Assembly (NCBI RefSeq): GCF_003386205.1
Contig: NZ_QRDY01000001.1
Coordinates: forward strand, 744,001-808,000
Direction: 5' to 3'
DNA from: Cohnella lupini
GTDB taxonomy: Bacteria; Bacillota; Bacilli; Paenibacillales; Paenibacillaceae
DNA: 64,000 bases
Position numbers and translations under genes: made by a program. Shown one piece after another: positions 7,895 to 16,271 of the stretch (position 1 is the stretch's first letter; the number at the start of each line of letters is the position of its first letter). The notes below the pieces were generated by a model. The model saw nothing but the letters and a program-made list of their open reading frames with translations, was not told the origin of the DNA and did no database searches.

Positions 7895-9841
7895 GTGAAC
7901 CGATATCCATTTGAATACGAACATTCCAAACCCTTCTTGCAGCAGGTCGGCGAGTGGGTCGCCGACGTGTTCTACGACATACTTCCGGAGGCCGGATTCG
8001 AGGTTCGCGACGAGCAAATCTATATGGCTTTCCAATTGGAGCGGGCTTTCGCCGAGAAGCAGACGATATTCGCGGAAGCGGGCGTCGGTACCGGGAAGAC
8101 GCTCGTCTATTTGTTATACGCGGTTTGTTATGCGCGATATCATCGCAAACCGGCTATCATCGCATGCGCGGACGAGTCCTTGATCGAGCAGTTGGTAAAA
8201 CCGGAAGGCGACCTGGCGAAGCTTGCGCAGCACCTGAGCTTAGCCATCGACGCTCGATTAGGCAAATCGCAGGATCGTTATCTCTGTCTGGCTAAGCTGG
8301 AGCATGCCCGAACGGACTACGAAGACGTCGAAATATACAGAAGCTTATATGAGGAACTTCCGTCCTTCGTTCACAAAAGCGAGGGCTTGCAATCGTTCTA
8401 CGCATACGGAGACCGTAAGCAGTATCCGCATTTAAACGACGTGCAATGGGAACGTATCAATTGGGATCCGTTCCAGGACTGTTTCGTATGCGACAAGAGA
8501 CATCGCTGCGGACAAACCTTGTCTAGAGAACATTACAGGCAATCCACGGATTTGATCATATGCTCGCACGACTTCTATATGGAGCATGTCTGGACTTACG
8601 AAGGAAGAAAGCGCGAAGGACAGCTTCCATTGCTGCCGGATCATTGCATGGTGGTATTCGACGAAGGTCATTTGCTCGAATCCGCGGCGCAGAAGGCTTT
8701 GACTTACCGGATCAAGCATACGATCTTCGAGGAGCAGCTTACCCGTCTGCTGAAGAACGAGATTCGCGAATCGCTCGCCGTACTGATCGACGAAGCTATC
8801 GAACGGAGCGAAGCGTTATTCGAGTTGCTCGAGCGTCAGAGCGTATCCATTTCCGGCTCCGATCGTAGGCAGATAAACCTGAACGACAAGCTGATTCAAT
8901 CGGTAACCAAGCTTCGCGGAACGCTAGACGGGATAGAAGAAGAACTCGTCTTCGAGAGCGAGCTGTATACCCTCGACTCCTATCAGCTCCGCATCGTCGA
9001 GGAGCATTTGGAGATGATGCAGAAGGCGCTCAGCTTGTTCCAAAGCTCAAGCTCCTTGATCTGTTGGGCAACGGAGAGTCCGACCGGCCTGACCCTCGTG
9101 ATTATGCCCAAAGCGGTGAAGGAAGTTCTTCGCGAGCGCGTATTCTCGATGAACATGCCTGTCGTTTTCTCGTCGGCTACCTTGTCCATAAACGGCTCGT
9201 TCGATTATTTGGCATACAGCTTGGGCGTCGAGAAATATCTTTCCTTCAGCGTAGATTCGCCGTACGATTACGAGAATCGCATGGAGGTGCTTGCGCCTAA
9301 GTGGAAGGATGGTGCGTCCTTCGACGAAAAAATGGGAACGGCCGTCAAAATGCTGCAACGCACGGAAGGCCGCGCTTTGATTCTTTTCCCTTCCAAGGAG
9401 GAGTTAAATCAATTCAAGGATGCCGTACCTTCTTATGCGGAATGCGCGGATATGAGCTTCGGATTCGAAGGAGACCGCGAGATCAGCCACCTGATCTCGG
9501 ATTTCCAACGCGACGAGAAAAGCGTGCTGTGCGCGGTAACCTTGTGGGAAGGGCTGGATGTTCCGGGTCCTTCGTTATCGAACGTTATCGTCTGGTCGTT
9601 GCCCTATCCGCCGCAGGATCCCGTATTCACGGCCAAGCGGCAGGAGGCGACTTCACCATACGAAGAAGTGGATTTACCCTACATGCTGTTGCGTCTCAAG
9701 CAAGGAATCGGCCGCCTGATCCGTACGCGGGAAGATTCGGGAATGATCGTGATTCTAAGCGAACGGATCCACGACGATGCCGCTTTGCGGGAAGCGATCG
9801 AAAGCTTGCTGCCGCAAGGCGTAGTTCTGACCGTCGATTAA
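7895..9841 (+). CDS. DinG/XPD-like ATP-dependent DNA helicase
   Basis: This is a superfamily 2 helicase of the DinG/YoaA/Rad3 group, which unwinds DNA 5' to 3' and often has an iron-sulphur cluster. With a GTG start at 7895 it has 648 residues. Walker A is EAGVGTGKT (61-69). The Walker B box reads VVFDEGH rather than DEAH. Motif VI is QGIGRLIRT near the C-terminus. Four cysteines (YLCLAKLE, DCFVCDKRHRCG) sit between motifs Ia and II, where the Fe-S cluster of this family is held. The GTG start follows GGAGG by 10 bases and fits the promoter at 7833-7861; an in-frame ATG at 7823 lies upstream of the promoter -35 box. There is no exonuclease domain such as Bacillus DinG carries. It is probably a repair helicase. 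Confidence 0.85.
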   Translation: MNRYPFEYEHSKPFLQQVGEWVADVFYDILPEAGFEVRDEQIYMAFQLERAFAEKQTIFAEAGVGTGKTLVYLLYAVCYARYHRKPAIIACADESLIEQLVKPEGDLAKLAQHLSLAIDARLGKSQDRYLCLAKLEHARTDYEDVEIYRSLYEELPSFVHKSEGLQSFYAYGDRKQYPHLNDVQWERINWDPFQDCFVCDKRHRCGQTLSREHYRQSTDLIICSHDFYMEHVWTYEGRKREGQLPLLPDHCMVVFDEGHLLESAAQKALTYRIKHTIFEEQLTRLLKNEIRESLAVLIDEAIERSEALFELLERQSVSISGSDRRQINLNDKLIQSVTKLRGTLDGIEEELVFESELYTLDSYQLRIVEEHLEMMQKALSLFQSSSSLICWATESPTGLTLVIMPKAVKEVLRERVFSMNMPVVFSSATLSINGSFDYLAYSLGVEKYLSFSVDSPYDYENRMEVLAPKWKDGASFDEKMGTAVKMLQRTEGRALILFPSKEELNQFKDAVPSYAECADMSFGFEGDREISHLISDFQRDEKSVLCAVTLWEGLDVPGPSLSNVIVWSLPYPPQDPVFTAKRQEATSPYEEVDLPYMLLRLKQGIGRLIRTREDSGMIVILSERIHDDAALREAIESLLPQGVVLTVD

Positions 9842-9947
9842 TCGTTGCTCTCGATCTACCAAATCAAATCAATTGTTTATTACGGGGTTACGGTGATAGA
9901 ATAGCTTTAGATATTATTGGAACGCAACTAGAGGAGGATGTGATCGA

Positions 9948-10496
9948 ATGTTGAAAATCGCCGTACTTATCGGAAGTCTTAGACAAGGTTCCTACAACCT
10001 GCAATTGGCCAACACGATGAAGGAACGTTACATTAACAAATTAGACCTAGAAATCGCGGACATTCGATCTCTTCCGTTTTTTGACCAGGATATCGAGCTA
10101 AACCCTCCTCAAGTCGTCAGAGAATTGCTTGGCAAGATCGCCGGCGCCGACGGAGTGCTTATCATTACCCCGGAATATAATTGGTCGGTCCCTGGCGTGC
10201 TGAAGAACGCGTTGGATTGGTTATCGCGAGTGGACAAGGTGCTGATAGGCAAACCCGTTATGACCGCAGGAGTATCTCCCGGCATGATGGGAACGATTCG
10301 TGCTCAGCTTCATCTGCGCGAAATTCTGGCAAGCCCGGGCATTCTGGCGAAGCTATTGCCTCCGGCGGGCAACGAAATTTACATCAGTTCCGCAGGCTTG
10401 AAATTCGACGAAAGCACGGGACGTTTAGTCGACGAATCAACTCTTCGGTTTATCGACAGGGTCGTGGATAAGTTCATCGAATTCGCCAACAAATAA
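9948..10496 (+). CDS. NAD(P)H-dependent FMN reductase
   Basis: A 182-aa flavodoxin-fold reductase of the NADPH_dep_FMN_red family (ChrR, YhdA, SsuE relatives). It passes electrons from NAD(P)H through FMN to quinones, azo dyes or metals; the substrate cannot be read here. The FMN phosphate loop is GSLRQGSYN (residues 9-17), and the second family motif TPEYNWSVPGVLKNALDWLSR lies around residues 74-94. The length is typical. AGAGGAGG lies 9 bases before the ATG. It stands alone, with a hairpin terminator directly after it. Confidence 0.9.
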   Translation: MLKIAVLIGSLRQGSYNLQLANTMKERYINKLDLEIADIRSLPFFDQDIELNPPQVVRELLGKIAGADGVLIITPEYNWSVPGVLKNALDWLSRVDKVLIGKPVMTAGVSPGMMGTIRAQLHLREILASPGILAKLLPPAGNEIYISSAGLKFDESTGRLVDESTLRFIDRVVDKFIEFANK

Positions 10497-10508
10497 TCGA
10501 AATGGCCG

Positions 10509-10562
10509 AGAAGGTTTTTCCTAGATCCTCGATAAGAGACCGGGAAGGGAACCTTCTTTTTT
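10509..10562 (+). terminator. Rho-independent terminator after the FMN reductase
   Basis: AGAAGGTT (10509-10516) pairs with AACCTTCT (10550-10557), followed by a run of five T. An inner TCC/GGA pairing extends the stem. Confidence 0.8.
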
Positions 10563-10700
10563 ATGTCCAATTAAAAACTAAATATATCTATATATAATTA
10601 TTTATATCTAAACATAACATGATTGTTCATTTTCCAAGGTGCATATAGTATACTCCTATACATCCATATCCGAAATCATACATAGAAGAGGTGTAGGGAA

Positions 10701-11261
10701 ATGTATCGGAAAAGTTCGCTCATAGTCTTAAGCATGGCTTTGCGATTATCGACGATTACGGATCCTTCGAACCGCGCGAACGCGGCAACTCCCAAAACGG
10801 AGCCGCTCGTTTCCGCCGCCGCTAGCTTGAAGGATAGTCTGGATCAAATCGGAATCAAGTACGAGAAGCTTCACCCGGATATCGATCTGCAATTCAACTT
10901 AGGCTCATCCGGCACGCTGCAGAAGCAAATCGAACAAGGAGCACCGGCAGACTTGTTCCTCTCGGCGGGCACGAAACAAATGGATGCTTTGATCAACGGC
11001 AAGCTGGTATTGAAGAGCACGATGCTGCTCAAGAACGACCTCGTGCTCATCGTTCCTTCAGATTCTAAGAAAACGTTCAAATCGGTTAGCGACCTTACCG
11101 ATAAAAGCATTAAGAATATCGCGATCGGACAACCCGAATCCGTTCCGGCAGCCGTGCTTAAGGAATCCAAGCATTCGAAATAAGCGGAAGATTTCTACGC
11201 TTATCTTCAGACGGCGGAAGCGGAAGCCGTCTTCGTAAAGTTCGGATTTAAATTGCCGTAA
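10701..11261 (+). pseudogene. modA: Broken modA, molybdate-binding protein
   Basis: The frame starts like a molybdate ABC-transporter binding protein: a signal-like N-terminus, then PLVSAAASLKDSLDQI, NLGSSGTLQKQIEQGAPADLFLSA and LVLIVPSDSKKTFKSVSDL, all typical of ModA. After IAIGQPESVPAA (about residue 153) it jumps straight to VLKESKHSK, which normally lies 65-75 residues further on. The middle of lobe 2 has therefore been lost by an in-frame deletion. In addition a TAA at 11181-11183 interrupts the frame; beyond it the frame continues as AEDFYAYLQTAEAEAVFVKFGF to the natural end at 11261. Two independent lesions mean the product should not bind molybdate. ModA proteins normally have about 255 residues; only 186 codons remain. 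The gene sits 41 bases ahead of modB. Confidence 0.85.
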
Positions 11262-11302
11262 CGCGAAGTCTACTTAGGATGAGGAGAGAAGGTGAATGAA
11301 AG

Positions 11303-11965
11303 TTGGACGGTCATGATTTTCTGGCTCCGGTCATTCTCTCGATCAAGATATCCGCGATCGCGAGCGTTCTCGTATTCGGTATGGCCGTTCTCTTCGCTCG
11401 CTGGATGGCCAAGGCAAGATTTATCGGCAAGAGTATCGTGGAGACGGTTCTTTTGCTTCCTTTGGTTTTACCGCCTACGGTAGTCGGATTCGTTCTGCTT
11501 ATTATACTTGGTCGACGAAGCTTGATCGGGCAATGGTACGAGAAGTTATTCGACGGACCGATTTTGTTCACGTGGGGAGTCGCGGTCCTGGCCGCGATCG
11601 TCATTGCTTTCCCGCTTGTTTATCGTACGATGAGAGCGGGCTTCGAGGAAATCGATCGCGACCTGGAGGACGCGGCCAGAGCGCAGGGAGCGGGAGAGTG
11701 GCAGGTGTTCCGGTACGTTACGATGCCGCTCGCGTCTAGATCGTTGACCGCGGGTTACGTCCTCGGATTCGCCCGCGCGCTCGGCGAATTCGGCGCGACA
11801 TTGATGGTAGCCGGCAATATTCCCGGTCGCACTCAGACGATTCCGACCGCCATCTACGTTGCCGTAGACGGAGGGAATATGCGATTAGCCTGGATGTGGG
11901 TCGGCGCGATCGTCGTGTTGGCATTCGTCATGCTAATGGTCGCGAACCGCAATTCCAAAAATTAA
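11303..11965 (+). CDS. modB: Molybdate ABC transporter permease ModB
   Basis: This 220-aa membrane protein has about five transmembrane helices and the binding-protein-dependent transport motif (EEIDRDLEDAARAQGAGE, then TMPLASR), which docks on the ATPase. The motifs LPPTVVGFVLL and GEFGATLMVAGNIPGRTQTIP are characteristic of ModB/CysT-type oxyanion permeases. The start is a TTG at 11303 with AGAAGG about 10 bases upstream. The protein appears complete, although its binding-protein gene modA is broken and no modC ATPase gene follows. Whether it still works with another binding protein and ATPase is open. Confidence 0.85.
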   Translation: MDGHDFLAPVILSIKISAIASVLVFGMAVLFARWMAKARFIGKSIVETVLLLPLVLPPTVVGFVLLIILGRRSLIGQWYEKLFDGPILFTWGVAVLAAIVIAFPLVYRTMRAGFEEIDRDLEDAARAQGAGEWQVFRYVTMPLASRSLTAGYVLGFARALGEFGATLMVAGNIPGRTQTIPTAIYVAVDGGNMRLAWMWVGAIVVLAFVMLMVANRNSKN

Positions 11966-12008
11966 AAGAAGCTTTCCCTTATTAAGAATAGGGGGGAAGC
12001 TTCTTTTT
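11964..12008. terminator. Bidirectional terminator between modB and the convergent regulator
   Basis: AAAAGAAGCTT and AAGCTTCTTTTT pair around an inner CCC/GGG stem. The hairpin begins at the modB stop and has T-runs in both directions, so it can serve both convergent genes. Confidence 0.85.
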
Positions 12009-12037
12009 GGTATGGGCTGAATAGGGATGGGTTTCAA

Positions 12038-13012
12038 TTAGGTCTCAAACATAACGCGGCCGGTAAGGGCGAGGTCGTATCCTTGTATCATTCGCAGTTC
12101 GTTACGGAAGGCGTCCGATTGGACGATGGACAGGACGGAAGCGATCCAAGCCTTATTCTGAGGACGTTTGAGCATCATAATATCGTAGTGCTCTTGAACG
12201 AGCGGGATAAAATCGATATTCCCGACGAGGTGCGCGGCGTTCGCGATACCTATTCCGACATCCGCTTCATGGGAAGCGACTTTGCCCGCAACCGCTAAAT
12301 GACTTGCTTCTTCTTGCAGATAACCGTTCAGGTTGGAGGCGTCTACATGTCGAACTCGCATTTGCTCATCCAGTAGGACGCGGGCGCCCGAGCCTGTCTC
12401 GCGATTCGCGATTCGGATTCCGGGTCGGGTCAGGTCATCCCAGCCCAAGATTCCTTTCGGATTACCGGTGCGCACGTACATTCCGGCAGAACGGGTTAGT
12501 AAACGAACGACGAGATAAGATTGCCCCACGAACAGCTTGCGAATATACGGTAGGTTGTATTCGCCCGTATCTCCGTCCCATAGGTGGGAGCTTACGATGT
12601 CCGACTCTCCCCGATACATCGACACCAATCCGTCCATGCTGCCGGTATAAGAACGAAGAGGACGCACCCCCTGCGTTCGACCTTCCATATATCTTGAAAG
12701 AATGTCTAAGCTAACGTCCTGTCCGGTAATGACAAGCTGTCTCTCGCCGCCGGCGGCTTGCTGTTGGATTCCGTTATGTATCGTTGATCTTACCGGCATA
12801 AGGTCGCTGCTCGGCAGCGGCAGCTCACTGGCAAACGTACCCTTGGATCGCATCTTGAAAGCTTCGAGGTCGCTTGCATCGACGCGCATTTGCTTTCCTA
12901 CGCGGTAAGAGGGTAGATCGCCTTTTTTAAGCAGATCGTACACGGTAAGCTTGGATATTTTAAGTAATTTGGCGACTTCCTCTGTCGTATAGGATTCGTC
13001 GGATACAGACAT
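12038..13012 (-). CDS. HTH regulator with molybdate-binding-like domain
   Basis: Residues about 6-55 are an excisionase/MerR-like helix-turn-helix (YTTEEVAKLLKISKLTVYDLLKKG, then YRVGKQMRV). Residues about 90-320 form a periplasmic-binding-protein-like domain of the PBP_like/COG1910 type. Its signs are LVITGQDVSLDILSRYM near the start, SGMYVR-like and GIRIANRETGSGARVLLDEQ in the middle, and HEADVGIGIANAA near the end. Proteins of this build are found next to molybdate uptake or molybdopterin genes and are thought to sense the oxyanion in the cytoplasm. Its position, convergent with modAB, supports a molybdate-responsive role; that is inference. Length and motifs look intact. Confidence 0.8.
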   Translation of the reverse strand: MSVSDESYTTEEVAKLLKISKLTVYDLLKKGDLPSYRVGKQMRVDASDLEAFKMRSKGTFASELPLPSSDLMPVRSTIHNGIQQQAAGGERQLVITGQDVSLDILSRYMEGRTQGVRPLRSYTGSMDGLVSMYRGESDIVSSHLWDGDTGEYNLPYIRKLFVGQSYLVVRLLTRSAGMYVRTGNPKGILGWDDLTRPGIRIANRETGSGARVLLDEQMRVRHVDASNLNGYLQEEASHLAVAGKVASHEADVGIGIANAAHLVGNIDFIPLVQEHYDIMMLKRPQNKAWIASVLSIVQSDAFRNELRMIQGYDLALTGRVMFET

Positions 13013-13123
13013 CTCAAACCTCCGTCAATGAAATAGCTCGTTCAAACAGTATAACACATGTGTTTATTCGTCTTGCGTGAAGTTCCGTTGCGGTATACTA
13101 GCTACTCTAATTTATGTTCAAAC

Positions 13124-13135
13124 TTACATATGTAA
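13124..13135. promoter_or_regulatory. Palindrome upstream of the efflux-pump promoter
   Basis: TTACATATGTAA is a perfect 12-base palindrome ending 3 bases before the -35 box of the efflux-pump promoter. It has the place and symmetry of an operator. No regulator gene of the TetR or MarR type lies next to it. Confidence 0.4.
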
Positions 13136-13138
13136 ACA

Positions 13139-13167
13139 TTGACATACAATTTGAATGGGAGTATTTT
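13139..13167 (+). promoter_or_regulatory. Sigma-A-type promoter of the efflux-pump gene
   Basis: TTGACA (13139-13144), 17 bases, TATTTT (13162-13167). It is the only consensus -35 box in this gap and lies 83 bases before the chosen start codon. Confidence 0.6.
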
Positions 13168-13249
13168 ATTTTGTATGCGAAATATTCTACTGCGAATAAT
13201 ACCCGAAGAGCAGAGTAAAGGCGGGAAAAGTCAGAAAGGGGTCCAATCC

Positions 13250-14731
13250 ATGAATAGCGTTGCCACTACCCTCAAAAGAGGCCCGATCGTCGCATCCCTC
13301 TTAATCGGAGCATTCGTCGCTTTATTAGCGCAAACTCTGCTTAACGTAGCTATGCCGGTCATGATGATCGATTTGGGCATTAGCGCGAATACGATCCAGT
13401 GGCTTTCCACAGGTTACTTGTTGGTCAACGGGGTGCTTATACCCGTTAGCGCCTTTTTGATCGAACGGTTTACGACACGTAAATTATTTATTACCGCGAT
13501 GATTTTATTTTCCTTGGGTACGGTACTATGCGCCATCGCTTCGAGTTTCGAAGTGGTCCTAATCGGCCGTTTAGTCCAAGCTGCGGGAGCCGGAATTTTG
13601 ATGCCGCTGATGTCCGTTATCTTTCTTACGATATTCCCGATCGAAGAGCGCGGCAAAGCGATGGGGATGATGGGACTGGCCATGATTTTCGCTCCGGCGG
13701 TAGGTCCAACGCTGTCCGGTTGGGTTGTCGAGCATTACGACTGGAGGGTATTGTTCTATATCGTATTGCCGATTTCATTGTTCGCGTTGATCTTCGGGGC
13801 CGTCTCCATGAGGAACGTGACGAAAAACTCCCTGCCCAAATTGGATACCCTCGGCGTGATTTTGTCGACGTTAGGCTTTGGGGGTCTATTGTACGGATTC
13901 AGCGATGCGGGACATGACGGCTGGGACAGCACTCGAGTCATTACAAGCATGGTCGTCGGCGGCATTTCATTGGTGCTTTTCTTCGTCAGGGAATGGACCG
14001 TCAAGAAACCTATTCTGGAATTCCGGGTATTCAAGTACAACATGTACTCGCTCACGACCGTCATCAATATGATCATTACGATGTGCATGTATTCGGGTAT
14101 GATTTTATTGCCGATCTATCTGCAGAGCATTCGCGGGTTTAGTCCGCTCGATGCCGGATTGCTTTTGTTGCCCGGGGCAATCCTAATGGGGATCATGTCG
14201 CCGATTACGGGTATTATATTCGATAAGGTCGGTGCCAGATGGCTGGCGGTCGTCGGACTAGCCATTACGGTCGTCACGACTTACGAATTCAGCCGATTGA
14301 CGATCGATTCGACTTATACTCATATGATCTTTATGTATACCTTGCGAATGTTCGGTATGTCGATGCTGATGATGCCGATTCAAACGGCGGGCATGAATCA
14401 ATTGCCGCAGCGTCTTAATGCGCATGGTTCCGCGATGTCCCAGACACTACGGAACGTCGCGGGAGCTTTGGGCACTGCTTTGCTCGTAACGATTATGACC
14501 AATACGGCGGCCGATCGAATTAAAGAGTTAATCGTTCAAGGCAAAATCGCCGAGACGGATAAAACGGCAATTCTGGATGCCACGCAGCAGGGAACGATTT
14601 ATGGGATCAACCATGCATTCGTTATCGCGACATGGATGACCGTTGCCGCGCTCGCGTTGGCGTTCTTCATTAGGAAGGTAAAGCCTCATTCGGAGACGAT
14701 CGCGACGGCTCAACCGCAGACCGGTAAGTAA
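13250..14731 (+). CDS. MFS drug efflux transporter, DHA2 (EmrB/QacA) family
   Basis: A 493-aa proton-driven exporter with about 14 hydrophobic segments. Family signs are LLAQTLLNVAMPVMMIDLGIS in helix 1, WLSTGYLLVNGVLIPVSAFL in helix 2, the loop motif ERFTTRKLF, and GIGxxxPLM-like RLVQAAGAGILMPLM in helix 4. EmrB/LmrB relatives export lipophilic drugs, dyes or antibiotics from the cell; the true substrate is unknown. The ATG at 13250 is chosen because AGAAAGGGG precedes it; a longer frame from 13139 starts within the promoter. A hairpin follows the gene. It is transcribed alone from the promoter at 13139, with a palindrome upstream that suggests inducible control. Confidence 0.85.
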   Translation: MNSVATTLKRGPIVASLLIGAFVALLAQTLLNVAMPVMMIDLGISANTIQWLSTGYLLVNGVLIPVSAFLIERFTTRKLFITAMILFSLGTVLCAIASSFEVVLIGRLVQAAGAGILMPLMSVIFLTIFPIEERGKAMGMMGLAMIFAPAVGPTLSGWVVEHYDWRVLFYIVLPISLFALIFGAVSMRNVTKNSLPKLDTLGVILSTLGFGGLLYGFSDAGHDGWDSTRVITSMVVGGISLVLFFVREWTVKKPILEFRVFKYNMYSLTTVINMIITMCMYSGMILLPIYLQSIRGFSPLDAGLLLLPGAILMGIMSPITGIIFDKVGARWLAVVGLAITVVTTYEFSRLTIDSTYTHMIFMYTLRMFGMSMLMMPIQTAGMNQLPQRLNAHGSAMSQTLRNVAGALGTALLVTIMTNTAADRIKELIVQGKIAETDKTAILDATQQGTIYGINHAFVIATWMTVAALALAFFIRKVKPHSETIATAQPQTGK

Positions 14732-14752
14732 CCGGGTTAAGCGGATCGGATA

Positions 14753-14790
14753 TGAAGGTCGGCCTTCCTAGGAAGGACGGCCTTCATTTG
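14753..14790 (+). terminator. Hairpin after the efflux-pump gene
   Basis: A 15-base stem with two G-T pairs (GAAGGTCGGCCTTCC against GGAAGGACGGCCTTC) and a 2-base loop, with only a short ATTTG tail. It is strong as a structure but weak in its T-run. It covers the longer in-frame start of the following gene, arguing for the later start there. Confidence 0.6.
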
Positions 14791-14814
14791 CGATTTAACG
14801 GGGAGATGGTTAAA

Positions 14815-15756
14815 ATGATAGTTCCGCGTTATTATGGTTACATCGTGCGCGCGTTTCTGTTCGTAGCCTTATTGGGGTTCTTCTGCGGGTTATCGGATTA
14901 CGGATTCGCAGTCGGAAGCGTATCCGCCCATGATTCCAAGATTACGATCGTAGCCCATCGCGGGGCGTCCGGTTATGCTCCGGAAAATACGCTTGACGCC
15001 TATCGCCTGGCGGTTCGCATGCGGGCGGATTATATCGAAATCGATCTTCAGATGACCGAAGACGGCGAGCTCATCGCCATGCATGACGGGACTGTGGACA
15101 GAACGACGAACGGAACGGGGTTCGTTCGGAATATGACCTTGTCCGAGATCAAGTCGCTCGATTCAGGTTCTTGGTTCAACGATAAGCATTCATTCTATGC
15201 CCGGAAAAAGTATATTAACGAGAAGGTACCCACTTTACGGGAAGTATTCGAAGCTTTCGGCCCGAGCACGCGGTATTTACTCGAGACCAAGTCCCCGAAG
15301 GAATATCCGGGACTCGAAGAAAAGATGTGGTCGCTTGTTCAAGAATTCAAGCTCGAGGATCGCATCGCCGTGCAATCGTTCAGTATGGAAAGTCTGAAGA
15401 AAATCAGAAAACGGAGTAAGGGCGTTCCGATCTTTCAATTAATGTGGTATAAAAATCCCGCAAGCATTTCAAAAGAAAAATTGAAGGAAATCGGTAAGTA
15501 CGCGAACGGCATCGGAGCGAATTTCCAGAAACTCGACAAACGATACGTACGCAGAGTCAAGAAAGCAAATTTACTGATGTACGTATACACTCCCAATTTC
15601 CGATCGAGCATGGCTAGAGCGTTGAAATGGGGAGTCGATGGCATACATACGGATTATCCGGATATACTCGTTGCCGAACAACGGCAAATCGAGAATTCGT
15701 GGTTTGCGAGTAATGACGAGAAGGAGGATCGAGAATGGCTAAAAAAAAGCAAATGA
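14815..15756 (+). CDS. Glycerophosphodiester phosphodiesterase, membrane-anchored or secreted
   Basis: A 313-aa GDPD-family enzyme, which splits glycerophosphodiesters (from phospholipids or teichoic acids) to glycerol-3-phosphate and an alcohol. The N-terminus (MIVPRYYGYIVRAFLFVALLGF) is a signal or anchor helix, so the enzyme acts outside the membrane. The catalytic motifs are all present: VAHRGASGYAPENT, the metal site EIDLQMTEDGELIAMHD, ETKSP and the late HTDYPD. The start is the ATG at 14815 with GGGGAG 9 bases upstream; earlier in-frame ATGs are too close to that site or lie in the preceding hairpin. The stop overlaps the next gene by 22 bases, so the two are co-transcribed. Confidence 0.85.
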   Translation: MIVPRYYGYIVRAFLFVALLGFFCGLSDYGFAVGSVSAHDSKITIVAHRGASGYAPENTLDAYRLAVRMRADYIEIDLQMTEDGELIAMHDGTVDRTTNGTGFVRNMTLSEIKSLDSGSWFNDKHSFYARKKYINEKVPTLREVFEAFGPSTRYLLETKSPKEYPGLEEKMWSLVQEFKLEDRIAVQSFSMESLKKIRKRSKGVPIFQLMWYKNPASISKEKLKEIGKYANGIGANFQKLDKRYVRRVKKANLLMYVYTPNFRSSMARALKWGVDGIHTDYPDILVAEQRQIENSWFASNDEKEDREWLKKSK

Positions 15757-16007
15757 GTCGGACGCCGGCGAATGCTTCCCAGCAGAACGCAGATAAGCCG
15801 GTTACTCTTAAGGATATGCTCGGAACGGATATCGTAGCGAAGCTTAAGGAGCAAGCGGAGGCCATGAAGCGGGAGGAAGCGAGCTTGAGGGAAACCAAAC
15901 GCTTAGAAGAGGAAGCGGCGCGCGCGGCGGAACAAAAGCTTAAAGAGAAGGACTTCGAATATTTGCTGAATAATAGCAGCCCGAAGGACTGGCGGAAATA
16001 CAATTGA
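15735..16007 (+). CDS. YqkE-family small protein (DUF3886)
   Basis: A 90-aa, very charged protein with a lysine-rich start (MAKKKQ), a short hydrophobic patch (LKDMLGTDIVAKL), a long Glu/Arg/Ala helix of coiled-coil type (residues about 40-75) and the end DFEYLLNNSSPKDWRKYN. This layout matches the Bacillus YqkE family, whose role is unknown. AAGGAGG precedes the ATG by 7 bases inside the end of the phosphodiesterase gene. It ends exactly where the convergent four-cysteine protein ends (16007 against 16008). Confidence 0.75.
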   Translation: MAKKKQMSRTPANASQQNADKPVTLKDMLGTDIVAKLKEQAEAMKREEASLRETKRLEEEAARAAEQKLKEKDFEYLLNNSSPKDWRKYN

Positions 16008-16190
16008 TTAATCTTTCGAAGCTTTCGGCTCGAAGTTCAAGCAAGGCTTGCCCGAGGAAGAGAAAACGGCTAGGCTTGGCATCTGGGAGGTTTTGAAGCC
16101 GAATGCTTTGCAGCCCTTCGGATTCCGCGGATCCCAAGTGACATAGAAGTGACGACATTTCATGCAGTCGATGCGTGGTTTATTCGGCAT
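16008..16190 (-). CDS. Small four-cysteine protein of unknown role
   Basis: A 60-aa protein with cysteines at 9, 12, 27 and 50 in the pattern [19 protein letters not shown] then KPC. This is the spacing of a metal-binding (probably zinc or Fe-S) knuckle. Close relatives in Bacilli are often labelled 'uracil-DNA glycosylase', a label that the size (60 aa against over 200) and motifs do not support. The ATG at 16190 follows AGAGGA by 6 bases; a longer frame to 16265 has no such site. The two convergent genes abut with no gap. Confidence 0.7.
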   Translation of the reverse strand: MPNKPRIDCMKCRHFYVTWDPRNPKGCKAFGFKTSQMPSLAVFSSSGKPCLNFEPKASKD

Positions 16191-16271
16191 TTCGATTCCT
16201 CTTTTTATTCGTATATGAACTCTATTATACTTGATGATGAGGGCATTAGAAGAGTAGAGGTGCAAAATATT

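Noticed and set aside
10570..10640. AT-rich TATA-type stretch ahead of modA as a ModE-like operator
   Set aside because: It is loosely similar to TATATA-type molybdate operators but lacks a clean inverted repeat; plain AT-richness explains it.
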